From Planotetraspora phitsanulokensis (lineage in GTDB: Bacteria; Actinomycetota; Actinomycetes; Streptosporangiales; Streptosporangiaceae), in assembly GCF_016863295.1 (NCBI RefSeq), contig NZ_BOOP01000018.1:1-64000 (forward strand): a stretch of DNA of 64,000 nucleotides. The letters are read 5' to 3'. The translations under genes were made by a program, and so were the position numbers. Below the pieces are notes generated by a model. The model was not told the DNA's origin. It was given only the letters and a program-made list of their open reading frames with translations, and did no database searches. Below are positions 20,074-30,125 of the stretch, piece after piece; positions within the stretch are counted from its first letter, which is position 1, and each line of letters starts with the position of its first letter.

Positions 20074-21140
20074 AAAGGGCCCGCGACATCATGTTCTTAT
20101 TGCGGCTCGCGGCCGTTGCGGCGTTTGCGGTCGCCGTCGTGCGCGCCCGGCCGCAGCCCGCGCTCACGTGGCCGCACGTGATCGACGGGCTCCTCGCGGC
20201 CGGCTTCGTCATACTGGCGTTCCTGGCCCTCCAGCGGCGCGACCGCCCGCGGCCCGTCGTGCTCCTGACGGCGTACGCGATGGTCACCGTGGCCGTCGCA
20301 CTCCAGATCATCGCGCCCCACAGCCCCGCCCTCACCGCGGTGTTCGTCTCCATCGGCGTCATCGCCGTACGGCTCCCGCCGGCCCACTCCCTGCCGATGA
20401 CCACCGCCGCCCTGGCCGTGCTCACCCTGAGCGCCCAGTCGCAGGACCGGTCGGTCTCGTGGGACGTGATCGCCTTCACCGTGGTGGTCTACCTGATCGC
20501 GTACGTGCGGCGGACGACCGTCGCGGCGCGCGCGGCTGAGGAGCGGGAGGCCGTCCTCGCGGAGCGTGCGCGCATCGCCAGGGACATCCACGACATCCTC
20601 GCGCACTCCCTGTCGGCCCAGCTCCTCCACCTCGAAGGGGCCCGGCTCCTTCTGCGCGCCGACCGGTCCGGCGAGGCGCTCGAGCGGGTGGATCTGGCCA
20701 GGGACATGGCCAAGCAGGGGCTGGAGGAGGCGCGCCGGGCCATCACGGCACTGCGCGGGGACGTCCCACCGCTGGCGGAGGCGGTCTCCGCCCTGACCGG
20801 AGAGTTCCAGGCCGCGACGGGGGTGGGCTGCGAGCTCACGTTGACGGGCGAGACCCGCCGGCTCGATCCGGAGACCGAGCTGACGATCATCCGTACCGCC
20901 CAGGAGGCGCTCACCAACGTGCGGCGGCACGCCCCCGGCGTCGCACCGGACGTCCGGCTGACCTTCGGCCCGGCGTCGTGCTCGCTCGAGGTGACCAACG
21001 AGCTGGCCGCCTCGCCGGGGACGCCCGGCAGCGGTTACGGAGTCGTGGGCATGCGCGAGCGGGCCAAGCTGCTCGGAGGCAGCCTGGAGGCGGGCGAGCA
21101 CGACGGCGTGTTCCGCGTCCGTCTGGAGGTGCCGGCGTGA
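20070..21140 (+). CDS. Histidine kinase of the NarL-partner (HPK7) type, no response regulator next to it
   Basis: A 356-residue sensor kinase. About five membrane helices (about 8-150) are followed by the dimerisation helix with the phospho-acceptor motif ARDIHDILAHSLSAQL and an HATPase_c domain (NVRRHAPG as N box, GYGVVGMRERA as G box). Such kinases normally overlap a LuxR-type response regulator gene downstream. Here a GTGA overlap is present at the stop, but the new frame ends after 17 codons (21137-21190) and lepA follows on the other strand. Codon 10 is TTA (20097-20099), rare in these genomes and read by the bldA tRNA. Confidence 0.88.
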   Translation: MKRARDIMFLLRLAAVAAFAVAVVRARPQPALTWPHVIDGLLAAGFVILAFLALQRRDRPRPVVLLTAYAMVTVAVALQIIAPHSPALTAVFVSIGVIAVRLPPAHSLPMTTAALAVLTLSAQSQDRSVSWDVIAFTVVVYLIAYVRRTTVAARAAEEREAVLAERARIARDIHDILAHSLSAQLLHLEGARLLLRADRSGEALERVDLARDMAKQGLEEARRAITALRGDVPPLAEAVSALTGEFQAATGVGCELTLTGETRRLDPETELTIIRTAQEALTNVRRHAPGVAPDVRLTFGPASCSLEVTNELAASPGTPGSGYGVVGMRERAKLLGGSLEAGEHDGVFRVRLEVPA

Positions 21141-21194
21141 CCCTCCGGCCACGCCCTCACCGAGCCTTCCGACGGTCCCGGCCCCGCTGACGCG

Positions 21195-23027
21195 CTACTT
21201 CTTGGCCTTGTCCGCGGCGCCGCCGGAGTCGGTGGACAGCGCCGCGACGAAGGCCTCCTGAGGCACCTCGACCCGGCCGACCATCTTCATGCGCTTCTTG
21301 CCTTCCTTCTGCTTCTCCAGCAGCTTGCGCTTACGGCTGATGTCGCCGCCGTAGCACTTGGCGAGGACGTCCTTGCGCATGGCCCGGATGTTCTCCCGGG
21401 CGATCACCCGGGCGCCGATGGCGGCCTGGATGGGCACCTCGAACTGCTGCCTCGGGATGAGGTCCTTGAGCTTCTTGGCCATCTCGACCCCGTAGGCGTA
21501 GGACTTCTCCCGGTGGACGATGGCGCTGAAGGCGTCGACGGGCTCGCCCTGCAGCAGGATGTCGACCTTCACGAGATCGGCGTCCTGCTCGCCCGACGGC
21601 TCGTAGTCGAGGGAGGCGTAGCCACGCGTCTTGGACTTGAGCTGGTCGAAGAAGTCGAAGATGATCTCACCGAGCGGCAGGGTGTAGCGGATCTCGACCC
21701 GGTCCTCCGAGAGGTACTCCATGCCCATGAGGTTTCCCCGGCGGCCCTGGCACAGCTCCATGATCGCGCCGATGAACTCGGAGGGCGCCAGCACCGTGGC
21801 CTTCACCATCGGCTCGTAGATCTCGGCGATCTTGCCACCGGGGAACTCCGACGGGTTGGTGACCACGAGCTCCTTGCCGTCCTCCATGATCACGCGGTAG
21901 ATGACGTTGGGCGAGGTGGAGATCAGCGAGAGATTGAACTCCCGCTCCAGCCGCTCCCGGACGATCTCCATGTGGAGCAGGCCGAGGAAGCCGCAGCGGA
22001 AGCCGAACCCCAGCGCCGCCGACGTCTCAGGCTCGTAGACCAGCGCGGCGTCGTTCAGCCGGAGCTTGTCGAGAGCCTCACGCAGCTCGGGGTAGTCGTC
22101 GCCGTCGATCGGATAAAGCCCGGAGTAGACCATCGGCTTCGGGTGGTCATAGCCGCCGAGCGGCTCGGTGGCGGGCTTCACCGCGCTGGTCACCGTGTCG
22201 CCGACACGCGACTGGCGCACGTCCTTCACGCCGGTGATGAGGTAGCCCACCTCGCCGACGCCGAGGCCCTTGTCGGACGGCACGGCCTCCGGCGAGATCA
22301 CACCGATCTCCAGCAACTCGTGCTGCGCCGTGGTGGACATCATGAGCACCCGCTCGCGCTTGGACAGGTGCCCGTCGATGACGCGGACGTAGGTCACGAC
22401 ACCCCGGTAGGTGTCGTAGACCGAGTCGAAGATCAGCGCGCGAGAGGCCCGGTCGGCGTCGCCGACGGGGGCCGGGATGTGCTCGACGACGTGGTCGAGC
22501 AGCTCCTTGACCCCGACGCCCGTCTTTCCCGACACCCGCAGGACGTCGCCGGGGTCGCAGCCGATGAGTCCGGCGATCTCCTCGGCGTACTTGTCCGGCT
22601 GCGCGGCGGGCAGGTCGATCTTGTTGAGCACCGGGATGATGTGCAGGTCGGCGTTCATGGCCAGGTAGAGGTTGGCCAGCGTCTGCGCCTCGATGCCCTG
22701 GGCCGCGTCGACCAGCAGGATCGCACCCTCACACGCCTCCAGCGACCGCGACACCTCATAGGTGAAGTCGACATGGCCGGGAGTGTCGATCATGTTGAGC
22801 ACGTGGCCGTCCCACGGGAGCCGGACGGCCTGCGACTTGATCGTGATGCCGCGCTCGCGCTCGATGTCCATCCGGTCGAGGTACTGCGCGCGCATGGACC
22901 TGTCGTCGACCACGCCGGTGAGCTGGAGCATCCGGTCGGCGAGAGTCGACTTGCCATGGTCGATGTGCGCGATGATGCAGAAGTTGCGGATCAACGCGGG
23001 GTCGGTCTGGCCAGGCTGGGTGCGCAC
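21195..23027 (-). CDS. lepA: Elongation factor 4 (LepA)
   Basis: A 610-residue ribosomal GTPase. The N-terminal G domain has G1 AHIDHGKST and G3 DTPGH, domain II follows, and the LepA-specific C-terminal domain ends with the [19 protein letters not shown] stretch. It acts on translating ribosomes and in initiation or ribosome biogenesis under stress. GTG at 23027 is chosen to give the usual N-terminus (RTQPGQTDP); a TTG at 23042 would add 5 residues and neither has a clear ribosome site. Confidence 0.96.
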   Translation of the reverse strand: MRTQPGQTDPALIRNFCIIAHIDHGKSTLADRMLQLTGVVDDRSMRAQYLDRMDIERERGITIKSQAVRLPWDGHVLNMIDTPGHVDFTYEVSRSLEACEGAILLVDAAQGIEAQTLANLYLAMNADLHIIPVLNKIDLPAAQPDKYAEEIAGLIGCDPGDVLRVSGKTGVGVKELLDHVVEHIPAPVGDADRASRALIFDSVYDTYRGVVTYVRVIDGHLSKRERVLMMSTTAQHELLEIGVISPEAVPSDKGLGVGEVGYLITGVKDVRQSRVGDTVTSAVKPATEPLGGYDHPKPMVYSGLYPIDGDDYPELREALDKLRLNDAALVYEPETSAALGFGFRCGFLGLLHMEIVRERLEREFNLSLISTSPNVIYRVIMEDGKELVVTNPSEFPGGKIAEIYEPMVKATVLAPSEFIGAIMELCQGRRGNLMGMEYLSEDRVEIRYTLPLGEIIFDFFDQLKSKTRGYASLDYEPSGEQDADLVKVDILLQGEPVDAFSAIVHREKSYAYGVEMAKKLKDLIPRQQFEVPIQAAIGARVIARENIRAMRKDVLAKCYGGDISRKRKLLEKQKEGKKRMKMVGRVEVPQEAFVAALSTDSGGAADKAKK

Positions 23028-23156
23028 CGAAGTCCGTTTCAACAGAGTTCAACAAGGTGGGTGTGTGCCCGATCGGCCGAACCGCCTCGCCTCACGCTCA
23101 GCGCGCTCTCCGGTCGGGGCTGGCGAAGCAGCCACCCTCCATGGTGGCATGTCCGG

Positions 23157-24176
23157 ATGCTTGCCTTGACCATCAGAGGGACCATCAGGCACGTTACCCG
23201 CTGGGCGGTGATCGTCCTGGCCGTTCTGCTGGCCCTGGGACTGACCGCCGCGGCCGCGCTGCGGATCGAGTTCACCGGCTCTCCAGCGGCCTGGGCGAGG
23301 ACGACGGGGCACGACGCCCTGTGGATGGGGCACGCCTGGGTGGACGGGAGGAAGACCGCCGCCGACGTCGACGCGCTGGCCGTCCGATTACGGCAGAGCG
23401 GGATCCGGGACGTCTACGTCCACAGTGGCCCGTTCGAGGCCGACGGCACGCTCCGCGCCGACAGATATCCCGGCGCGGCGGACTTCCTGAAGTGGTGGCG
23501 GGAGAAGCTGCCCGGAATCCGGGTGTCGGCCTGGCTCGGCCAGGTCGTGGACGACGACGTCGAGGGCAGCCTGGACCTCGCCGACCAGCCGACCCGGGCG
23601 AGGATCGTCGCCGGGGCGAAGGCGCTGGCCGATCTCGGATTCGACGGCGTCCACTACGACTTCGAGCCCGTCCAGGACGGGGACCGGTCCTTCTTCGACG
23701 TGCTGACCCGGACCCGCCAGGCCATCGGCGCCAAGCTCCTGTCGACGGCCACGCAGCAGATCGAGCCCCTGCCCGGCATGCGGTTCCCCCTCCGCCTCGC
23801 CGTGGGCCACGACAAGTACTGGACGCCCGGCTACTTCCGGCAGGTCGCGGACCTCACCGACCAGGTCGCCATCATGACCTACGACTCCTGGACCCCCCTG
23901 CCGTCGCTCTACGGCGGCCATGTCGTACGGCAGACGAAACTGGCCATGGGCCTGGTACCCGAGAACAAGACCATCCTCATCGGCGCGCCCGCCTACCACG
24001 ACCACATCGTCGCCCTGAGCGACTTCGCCGAGAGCGTCGCGTCCGCGGCCGACGGCGTCAGGCTCGCCCTCACCGAGGACGGCCCGCGATCCAACCTGGG
24101 CCTCGCCCTCTATGTGGACTTCGCGGCCACGGAGGAGGACTGGAAGGAGTACGAGACGGCCTGGGTCCGGCCCTGA
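23157..24176 (+). CDS. Membrane-anchored GH18-like glycoside hydrolase
   Basis: A 339-residue protein with an N-terminal signal anchor (about 17-37) and an extracytoplasmic TIM-barrel-like domain. The strand LGFDGVHYDFEPV matches the GH18 signature DxxxDxE, with Glu as likely acid/base, and IMTYDSW matches the later GH18 Tyr motif. The substrate is unknown; cleavage of GlcNAc-containing polymers or peptidoglycan fragments is inference. Codon 78 is TTA (23388-23390), so translation could depend on bldA. It is divergent from lepA and has no partner gene. Confidence 0.75.
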   Translation: MLALTIRGTIRHVTRWAVIVLAVLLALGLTAAAALRIEFTGSPAAWARTTGHDALWMGHAWVDGRKTAADVDALAVRLRQSGIRDVYVHSGPFEADGTLRADRYPGAADFLKWWREKLPGIRVSAWLGQVVDDDVEGSLDLADQPTRARIVAGAKALADLGFDGVHYDFEPVQDGDRSFFDVLTRTRQAIGAKLLSTATQQIEPLPGMRFPLRLAVGHDKYWTPGYFRQVADLTDQVAIMTYDSWTPLPSLYGGHVVRQTKLAMGLVPENKTILIGAPAYHDHIVALSDFAESVASAADGVRLALTEDGPRSNLGLALYVDFAATEEDWKEYETAWVRP

Positions 24177-24285
24177 TCGACGGCCGCCGCGATCATGGCC
24201 GCTCCCGGAATCGCGGATCCGGCTTCAGCCCCTGTCAGGCCGGCGCACTGTAGGATTCAGACGCAGGCCGTGGCTCATGCGCGAT

Positions 24286-24313
24286 TTGAGCGCCGAGCAG
24301 GGCTGTTGATACT
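24286..24313 (+). promoter_or_regulatory. rpsT promoter
   Basis: TTGAGC (24286-24291) and GATACT (24308-24313) are 16 bp apart. The resulting leader of about 70 nt contains a GGCGCGC/GCGCGCC hairpin (24330-24336 and 24351-24357), possibly used in S20 control. Confidence 0.6.
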
Positions 24314-24389
24314 CTGTTTCTCTGCGTGTGGCGCGCCCTCTCTCGAGCCCGCGCGCCCCATCCGACCAAGACTTCACCGAGGCTTCTTC

Positions 24390-24662
24390 GTGGCGAACAT
24401 CAAGTCCCAGATCAAGCGCAACAGGCAGAACGAGAAGGCCCGGCTGCGCAACAAGGCCGTCAAGTCGTCCCTGAAGACGGCTGTCCGCAAGTTCCGTGAG
24501 ACCGCGGACCAGGGCGACGTCGAGGCGACCGTGGCAGCCCTCCAGGCCGCCTCCCGTCAGCTCGACAAGGCCGTCAGCAAGGGCGTCATCCACAAGAACC
24601 AGGCCGCCAACCGCAAGTCGGCGATCGCCAAGCGCGCCGCCGCTCTGCAGGCCGCCAAGTAG
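24390..24662 (+). CDS. rpsT: 30S ribosomal protein S20
   Basis: A 90-residue, highly basic, all-helical ribosomal protein beginning [20 protein letters not shown] after the initiator, typical of S20. It binds 16S rRNA early in 30S assembly. The GTG at 24390 is fixed by the family N-terminus. It is monocistronic, with its own promoter (24286-24313) and a terminator at 24681-24708. Confidence 0.98.
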   Translation: MANIKSQIKRNRQNEKARLRNKAVKSSLKTAVRKFRETADQGDVEATVAALQAASRQLDKAVSKGVIHKNQAANRKSAIAKRAAALQAAK

Positions 24663-24680
24663 CGTTCTAACGGGCGTCCA

Positions 24681-24708
24681 CGCCGCATCCCACCTTCGGG
24701 ATGCGGCG
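24681..24708 (+). terminator. rpsT terminator
   Basis: Perfect 11-bp arms CGCCGCATCCC (24681-24691) and GGGATGCGGCG (24698-24708) with a 6-nt loop, followed by TTTCGG, lie 18 bp after the rpsT stop. Confidence 0.9.
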
Positions 24709-24987
24709 TTTCGGCGTTCCCGCTCTGAGCCCACCGGTGCCCCATCCGGCCCCGGCCGTGGTTCCACCCGGCCCCGCCGGGCTCCGCACTGCCGGGGTCC
24801 ACACCCCCGGGAAGGCCGCCGCTCCGCCGGGCTCCCAGAAGGCGGACACTAAATGTCCAAATTATGTCTCGATTTCGATATCACAACGGCATCCCCGCAC
24901 CGTATCGGCTCGATTACTGATCATCCGCTGCCCCTCCCGAATGCCTAGAGTGACAAGCTCTGTATTCGGCGCGCACAGGGACGGTTC
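24709..24987. other. Intergenic region before the FtsX/ABC operon
   Basis: The 279 bp before the first permease gene change from GC-rich to an AT-richer stretch (about 24849-24965) that should hold the operon promoter. I could not pick a convincing -35/-10 pair. No gene is seen. Confidence 0.4.
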
Positions 24988-27636
24988 ATGCGGGGGCGAA
25001 CACCGATGGTCATCCGGCGCGCGCTGAGCGAGCCACTGCTGCTGGTCGCGGCACTCGGGTCGGTCCTGCTCGCCACGACCACCCTCGTCGCGCTCATGGT
25101 CTACGCGGTATCCGTCACCGAGGACGGCGTACGCCGGGCCATGGAGACCGCCCCGCTGTCCACTCGCGCGGTCACGGTCACCACCTCGGTCACGGCACGT
25201 GACTTCACCCGGATCGACGGGCTCGTCCGCAAGCAGGTCGCCGATCACTTCGGGGGCGTGCCCGCGCAGATGACGTCGAGCACGCTTTCGGACTCCTACG
25301 CCATGCCGGGCCAGGAGAAGGCCGAACGCCCAGAACTGACCAGATTCGCCACATACGAGGGCCTCGACCAGAATGCCACGCTGCTCAGCGGGAAGTGGCC
25401 GGCGGACGGCGGCGCATCGACGCGGATCGTCCAGGCGTCGATCTCCGAGGCCGCCGCCCGCGCGATGAGCCTGTCGGCGGGCGACCGGCTCAGCGTCGTA
25501 GGGCGGCTCGACGGCCGTCGGGTCACGGTGCAGATCACGGGGGTGTTCCGTCCCGGCGACCTGTACGGTTCCAGCGGCATCGGCGACGAGTTGCTCGTGT
25601 CGGGCGTCCAGAACGCCGACTACACCACCTACGGCCCGCTCGTCGTGTCCGCCGGCACCTTCCTCGACCGGTTCACCACGTCGGTCTCCGCGAGCTGGCA
25701 CGCCGTACCCGATCTGGGCGGCCTTCCCCGGGAGCAGCTGGCGTCCTTCGCCGGATCGGTCGCCGCGATCGAGCCGGCGGTCAGGACCGACTGCCCGGAC
25801 TGCACGTTCTCGAGCCTCCTGCCCGGCATGCTCACCCAGCTTGACCGGGCCGCCCTGGTGGCCCGCTCGACCATGCTCGTCCCGGTCCTGCAACTGCTGG
25901 TCCTCGCGGCCTACGCCCTGACGCTCACCGCCCGTCTCCTGTCCGACCACCGGACGATGGAGGTCGCGCTGCTCCGGTCGCGAGGCGGCGGCTCGGTCCG
26001 CCTCGCCGTACTGGCCGGGGGCGAGGCGCTGCTGGTCGCCCTGCCCTGTGCCGTCGCGGCGCCGTTCCTCGCGCCCGTCCTGCTCCAGCTGACCAGCGCG
26101 ACCGACGTACGGCTCTCGCCGCCGTCGACGGCGGCCATGCTCGCGGTCTCGGCAGCGGTGGCGCTGGCCTGCGCCGTCCTCCTGGCGCTGCCCGCCATCA
26201 GGAGCACCCGCCGCACCTACATCGAGGAACGCGGATCGCGCGGCCGCGGAGCACGTCAGGGGATCCTCCAGAGGGCCGGCGCCGACGTGGTGCTGCTCGT
26301 GCTGGCCGCGCTCGCGATCTGGCAAATGCGCCACTACGGCGCGCCGGTGACCTCGACGGCGGGTGGCGGCCTGGGGATCGACCCGCTGATCGTGGCGGGG
26401 CCGGCGCTCGCCCTGCTCTGCGGAGGAATGCTCGGCCTGCGCCTGCTCGGCCCGATCTCGGCCCTCGTCGAGCGGCTCACCGCACGCGGCACCGGGCTCG
26501 CGTCGGCCCTCGGGTCGCGCCAGGTGAGCCGGCGCCCGACCCGATACTCCGGCCCCACCCTGCTGCTGACCATGGCGGTCGCCATCGGGGTGCTCTCGCT
26601 CGCCACGGGCTCCACCTGGCGGGCGTCCCAGGACGACCAGGCGAGGCACCTGGCCGGCGCCGACCTCCGCGTGGCCGTCCCTCCGGGAGGCGACGGCAGG
26701 GAGTCGACCTACAAGACGTTGCCCGGAGTGACCGCCGTGACCGGCGTCCACCGGAGCGTGGCGTCCATGGGCGGCGGCGACGTCACGCTCCTCGGCGCCG
26801 ACGCCGCGAAGCTCGGCACGATCATGCTGCTGCGGCCCGACCTGTCGGCGACCCCGCTGGCCGCGCTGACCTCACGGCTCGCACAGCCGGGCACGGCGCT
26901 TCCGGTCGTGGTCACCTCCGGCCTGGCCCAGCTCAGGACGATCACGATCGGCTCCCAGGCCGTCCCCGTCCACGTGGTGGGAACGACCGCCTCCATGCCC
27001 GGCACGGCCGCCGGGACCCCTGCCGTGCTCGCCGATCTGTCGGCGTTGCGGGCGGCGAAGGTCCCCCGGGAGGCCACGGAATGGTGGATCTCCGTCAAGG
27101 ATCACGACACCTCGCGTGCGGTGGCCGCGCTGGGGACGAACCCCGAGGAGACCGTGACCGATCTGGCCGCGCTCGACCGGCAACTCGGCGGCGACCCGCT
27201 GGCGGCAGGGCTCCAGGGGGCGCTGACGCTCGGCTTCGCCGCCGCACTCGCCTTCGCACTGCTGGGCTTCCTCGTCAACGCGGCGGTGTCCGCCAGAGAA
27301 CGCCGGGCGGAGTTCGCCCTGCTCAGAGCACTCGGCGTGACCTTCAAACAGATGATCGCCCTGCTGGCGGTCGAGCAGTCGTTCGTCATCGCGCTTTCAC
27401 TGGCGGGCGGAGTCCTCCTCGCGGGGATCGTCGCCGCGGTCGTGGTGCCGGCCATCGTGCTGACCGGGCAGGCGACCGCCGTCACGCCCCCGGTGCTGCT
27501 GGACGTCCCGTGGCCGACCGTGGCCGCTCTCATCCTGATCATCATGGTGAGCCTCCTGGTGGTGGTCGGCGGGCTGGCGCGGTCGCTGCACCGGCGGGGA
27601 CCAGGCGGCGTGCTGCGATCCGGGGAGGACCGATGA
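24988..27636 (+). CDS. FtsX-like ABC transporter permease (large)
   Basis: An 882-residue membrane protein with an N-terminal helix (about 15-40), a large extracytoplasmic domain (about 45-280), a block of three or more helices, a second periplasmic-type region (about 540-710) and a C-terminal FtsX domain with three helices (SARERRAEFALLRALGV). This duplicated MacB/FtsX layout is typical of ABC systems that move lipids, peptides or drugs or transmit mechanical signals, rather than importers. ATG 24988 is used; ATG 25006 is also possible. The stop overlaps the next permease by ATGA. The four-gene operon continues to 31747. Confidence 0.88.
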   Translation: MRGRTPMVIRRALSEPLLLVAALGSVLLATTTLVALMVYAVSVTEDGVRRAMETAPLSTRAVTVTTSVTARDFTRIDGLVRKQVADHFGGVPAQMTSSTLSDSYAMPGQEKAERPELTRFATYEGLDQNATLLSGKWPADGGASTRIVQASISEAAARAMSLSAGDRLSVVGRLDGRRVTVQITGVFRPGDLYGSSGIGDELLVSGVQNADYTTYGPLVVSAGTFLDRFTTSVSASWHAVPDLGGLPREQLASFAGSVAAIEPAVRTDCPDCTFSSLLPGMLTQLDRAALVARSTMLVPVLQLLVLAAYALTLTARLLSDHRTMEVALLRSRGGGSVRLAVLAGGEALLVALPCAVAAPFLAPVLLQLTSATDVRLSPPSTAAMLAVSAAVALACAVLLALPAIRSTRRTYIEERGSRGRGARQGILQRAGADVVLLVLAALAIWQMRHYGAPVTSTAGGGLGIDPLIVAGPALALLCGGMLGLRLLGPISALVERLTARGTGLASALGSRQVSRRPTRYSGPTLLLTMAVAIGVLSLATGSTWRASQDDQARHLAGADLRVAVPPGGDGRESTYKTLPGVTAVTGVHRSVASMGGGDVTLLGADAAKLGTIMLLRPDLSATPLAALTSRLAQPGTALPVVVTSGLAQLRTITIGSQAVPVHVVGTTASMPGTAAGTPAVLADLSALRAAKVPREATEWWISVKDHDTSRAVAALGTNPEETVTDLAALDRQLGGDPLAAGLQGALTLGFAAALAFALLGFLVNAAVSARERRAEFALLRALGVTFKQMIALLAVEQSFVIALSLAGGVLLAGIVAAVVVPAIVLTGQATAVTPPVLLDVPWPTVAALILIIMVSLLVVVGGLARSLHRRGPGGVLRSGEDR

Positions 27637-30125
27637 TCAGGCTGCTGAACGCCCACAAGGGCGTGGCGGCGCTGCTCGCCGTGCTGGTGCTGAGCGTCTC
27701 GCTGCTCGTCGCGGCCCTTCCCCGGGCGCTGGAGGCGTCATATGACGAGGGCGCCCAGCGGCTTCTGTCGAACTCGCCCCCGCAGCTCACGTCGCTCGGC
27801 GTGGTCCTGTCCACGAGCTACTGGGCCGAGCCGCTGGCGACCGTCCAGCAGACCGTCGCGAAGGACGACGACTGGCGCGCGGAACTCCCTCCCGCTCTGC
27901 GGCAGGTGACGACCGACGAGAAGCTGATCAGCATCGAGTCCGAGCGCATGCGGATCTCGAACAAGCGCAATCACCACCTGACTCTCATGTGGGTCTCCAC
28001 CGCCGACTCCGCCGTCCGCTACGTCGAGGGCAGGCCGCCGGGCCCCAGGAAGGGGACCAGGTTCGACGTCGCCTTCGCCTCGTCCGTGGCCGCGGAAGTC
28101 GGCATCAAGGTGGGCGACGTCCTCCGACTCGACGGTCTCACCGCGAGGGTCACCGGGCTGTATGAACCGGTGACCGCCGCCAAGGCGTTCTGGGCCCACT
28201 ACGACGCGCTCGGCCGGGTGATCAGGGCGCTCCCCGTCGGGGCTCAGGAAGAGCAGATGTATCTCGCGGGCCTCACCGACGGCGGCAGCGTGGCGTCCCA
28301 GCAGACCAAGCGGGTCTACCACTGGTACATGACCGTGAAGCCCGACGCGGTCACGGCCCGCAACGCGGAAGCCGTACGCGCCGGGGTCACCGATTTCAGA
28401 AACCGCGTCTCCGACAGCGGCTCCGGCATCTCCCTGTCCACCAACCTCGACCGGCTCCTGACGCAGTTCCTGGACAGGCTCGCACTGACGCGGACGCTGA
28501 TGGCGGTGCTCCTCGGCGGCCTCATCGTGGTCTGCGCCGCCACGATCGCGCTCGCCGTACGTCTGCTCGCCGAACGCGTACGCGGCGACCTCGCCCTGAT
28601 GCGCGCCCGCGGCGCCTCGCTCCGCCAGGTCACCCTCGCGGGCACCGGAGTGGCCGCCCTCATGGCCGTGCCCGCGGCCGTCATCGGGTACCTGATCTCC
28701 TTCGCCGTACCGGGGCCGGTCACGCCGATCGTCCACATCGGGCCCGCGCTCCTCGCCCTGGCGGCCGTCGCCTTCTGCGCCGCCTGGGTGGCGGGCGCGC
28801 ACCGCAAGCCTCTGGACCAGCGCAGGGACGACATCGCGACGGCGCGGCCCTCCCCGCGGCGGATCGCCATGGAGGTGCTCGTGGTCGCGCTGGGCGTGGG
28901 AGGCGTGCAACTGCTGCGCACCCGCGGGCTCGGCACCGGCGACCCGCTCCTCTCGCTGGCTCCGCTTCTGCTCGCCCTCGCCGCCGCGATCGTGACGCTG
29001 CGGGTCTATCCCCTGCCGCTCAGGCTGTTGGTCCGGCTGACCGCGCGCGGCCGCAACGCCTCGTCGTACCTGGGCCTCACCATGGCGGCGCGCGCTGCGG
29101 CGGGCGTGGCGCTGCCCGTGCTGGCGCTGCTTCCCGCCCTGTCCATCGGCGCGTACGGCGCGGCCACCGTGCAGAGCATCGACACCGCCCAGCGGCAGGC
29201 CGCCTGGCAGATGATCGGCGCGGAGATCCGGGTGGAAGTGGATCGGGACATCCCCACCACCCTGGTGGAAGAACTCCGGCGGACACCTGGCGTGGACGCG
29301 GTGGTGCCGGCCTCCGTAGGCCCGATCACCGCCGAGGTGGGCTTCCACGGGACTCCGGCGACCGTGGTCGCGGTCGACCTGGAGGCCTACCGGCGACTGG
29401 TCGCCGGCAGCCCGCTGACCGTGCCCCGTGTACCGGGCTCCGGAGCGCTCGTCACCCGCGGCCTGTCCGCCATGGCGAGCTTCGACATCAGCTGGCCGAC
29501 GCACATCACCGTGGTGCCCAAGGGAACCGTCGCGTCGTTCCCCGGCGTGGACATCGCGGGGCAGGAGCTCATCGTGGTTCCCGCCATGGCAGGAAAGGCC
29601 AACACCCTGCTCGTCCGCGGGGACGCCGATGCGGTCAGAGCAGCGGTCAAGACCGGGATACCGTCCGGCGCCGTGGTCAGGACCGTGAACGGGGCGCTCG
29701 ACGACGTCGCGGCTGAGCCGCTCGCGTCCGCGCTCGTCACCGGCCTGTGGGTGGTCAGCCTCGCACTCGCCGTGTACGCGCTGGTCGGCGTGGCCATCGC
29801 CTTCGTGTCCCGCGCACCGGAGCGTGCCCGGGCTCACGCGCTGCTCGCCGTGCTCGGCCTGACCGGACGGCAGGCGAGGATCCTCACCGTCCTGGAGGTG
29901 ACCCCGCTGCTCCTGCTGACGACCTGCGCGGGGTTCGCCCTGGGCATCGGCCTGCCCGCACTGCTCGGAGCGGGGGTCGACCTGGCGGCCTACGCGGGCC
30001 TGCCGGCCGGCACCCCGTCGCTCACCTCGGCAACGCCCGCGCTGGTGTTCGCGGCCGGCGTCGCCCTCATCGCCCTCGTAGGCTCCTACCTTGGAGGTGG
30101 TCATGCCAAGTCTGGCCGATCTTGA
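27633..30125 (+). CDS. FtsX-like ABC transporter permease (second)
   Basis: An 830-residue membrane protein with the same general layout as its neighbour: N-terminal helix, large outer domain (about 35-280), a helix block with the RGDLALMRARGASLRQ coupling segment, a second outer domain and a C-terminal helix block (RARAHALLAVLGLTGRQ). Sequence identity with the first permease looks low, so the two probably form a heterodimer. GGGGAGGA precedes the ATG, which overlaps the previous stop. The 3' end overlaps the first ATPase gene. Confidence 0.88.
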   Translation: MIRLLNAHKGVAALLAVLVLSVSLLVAALPRALEASYDEGAQRLLSNSPPQLTSLGVVLSTSYWAEPLATVQQTVAKDDDWRAELPPALRQVTTDEKLISIESERMRISNKRNHHLTLMWVSTADSAVRYVEGRPPGPRKGTRFDVAFASSVAAEVGIKVGDVLRLDGLTARVTGLYEPVTAAKAFWAHYDALGRVIRALPVGAQEEQMYLAGLTDGGSVASQQTKRVYHWYMTVKPDAVTARNAEAVRAGVTDFRNRVSDSGSGISLSTNLDRLLTQFLDRLALTRTLMAVLLGGLIVVCAATIALAVRLLAERVRGDLALMRARGASLRQVTLAGTGVAALMAVPAAVIGYLISFAVPGPVTPIVHIGPALLALAAVAFCAAWVAGAHRKPLDQRRDDIATARPSPRRIAMEVLVVALGVGGVQLLRTRGLGTGDPLLSLAPLLLALAAAIVTLRVYPLPLRLLVRLTARGRNASSYLGLTMAARAAAGVALPVLALLPALSIGAYGAATVQSIDTAQRQAAWQMIGAEIRVEVDRDIPTTLVEELRRTPGVDAVVPASVGPITAEVGFHGTPATVVAVDLEAYRRLVAGSPLTVPRVPGSGALVTRGLSAMASFDISWPTHITVVPKGTVASFPGVDIAGQELIVVPAMAGKANTLLVRGDADAVRAAVKTGIPSGAVVRTVNGALDDVAAEPLASALVTGLWVVSLALAVYALVGVAIAFVSRAPERARAHALLAVLGLTGRQARILTVLEVTPLLLLTTCAGFALGIGLPALLGAGVDLAAYAGLPAGTPSLTSATPALVFAAGVALIALVGSYLGGGHAKSGRS

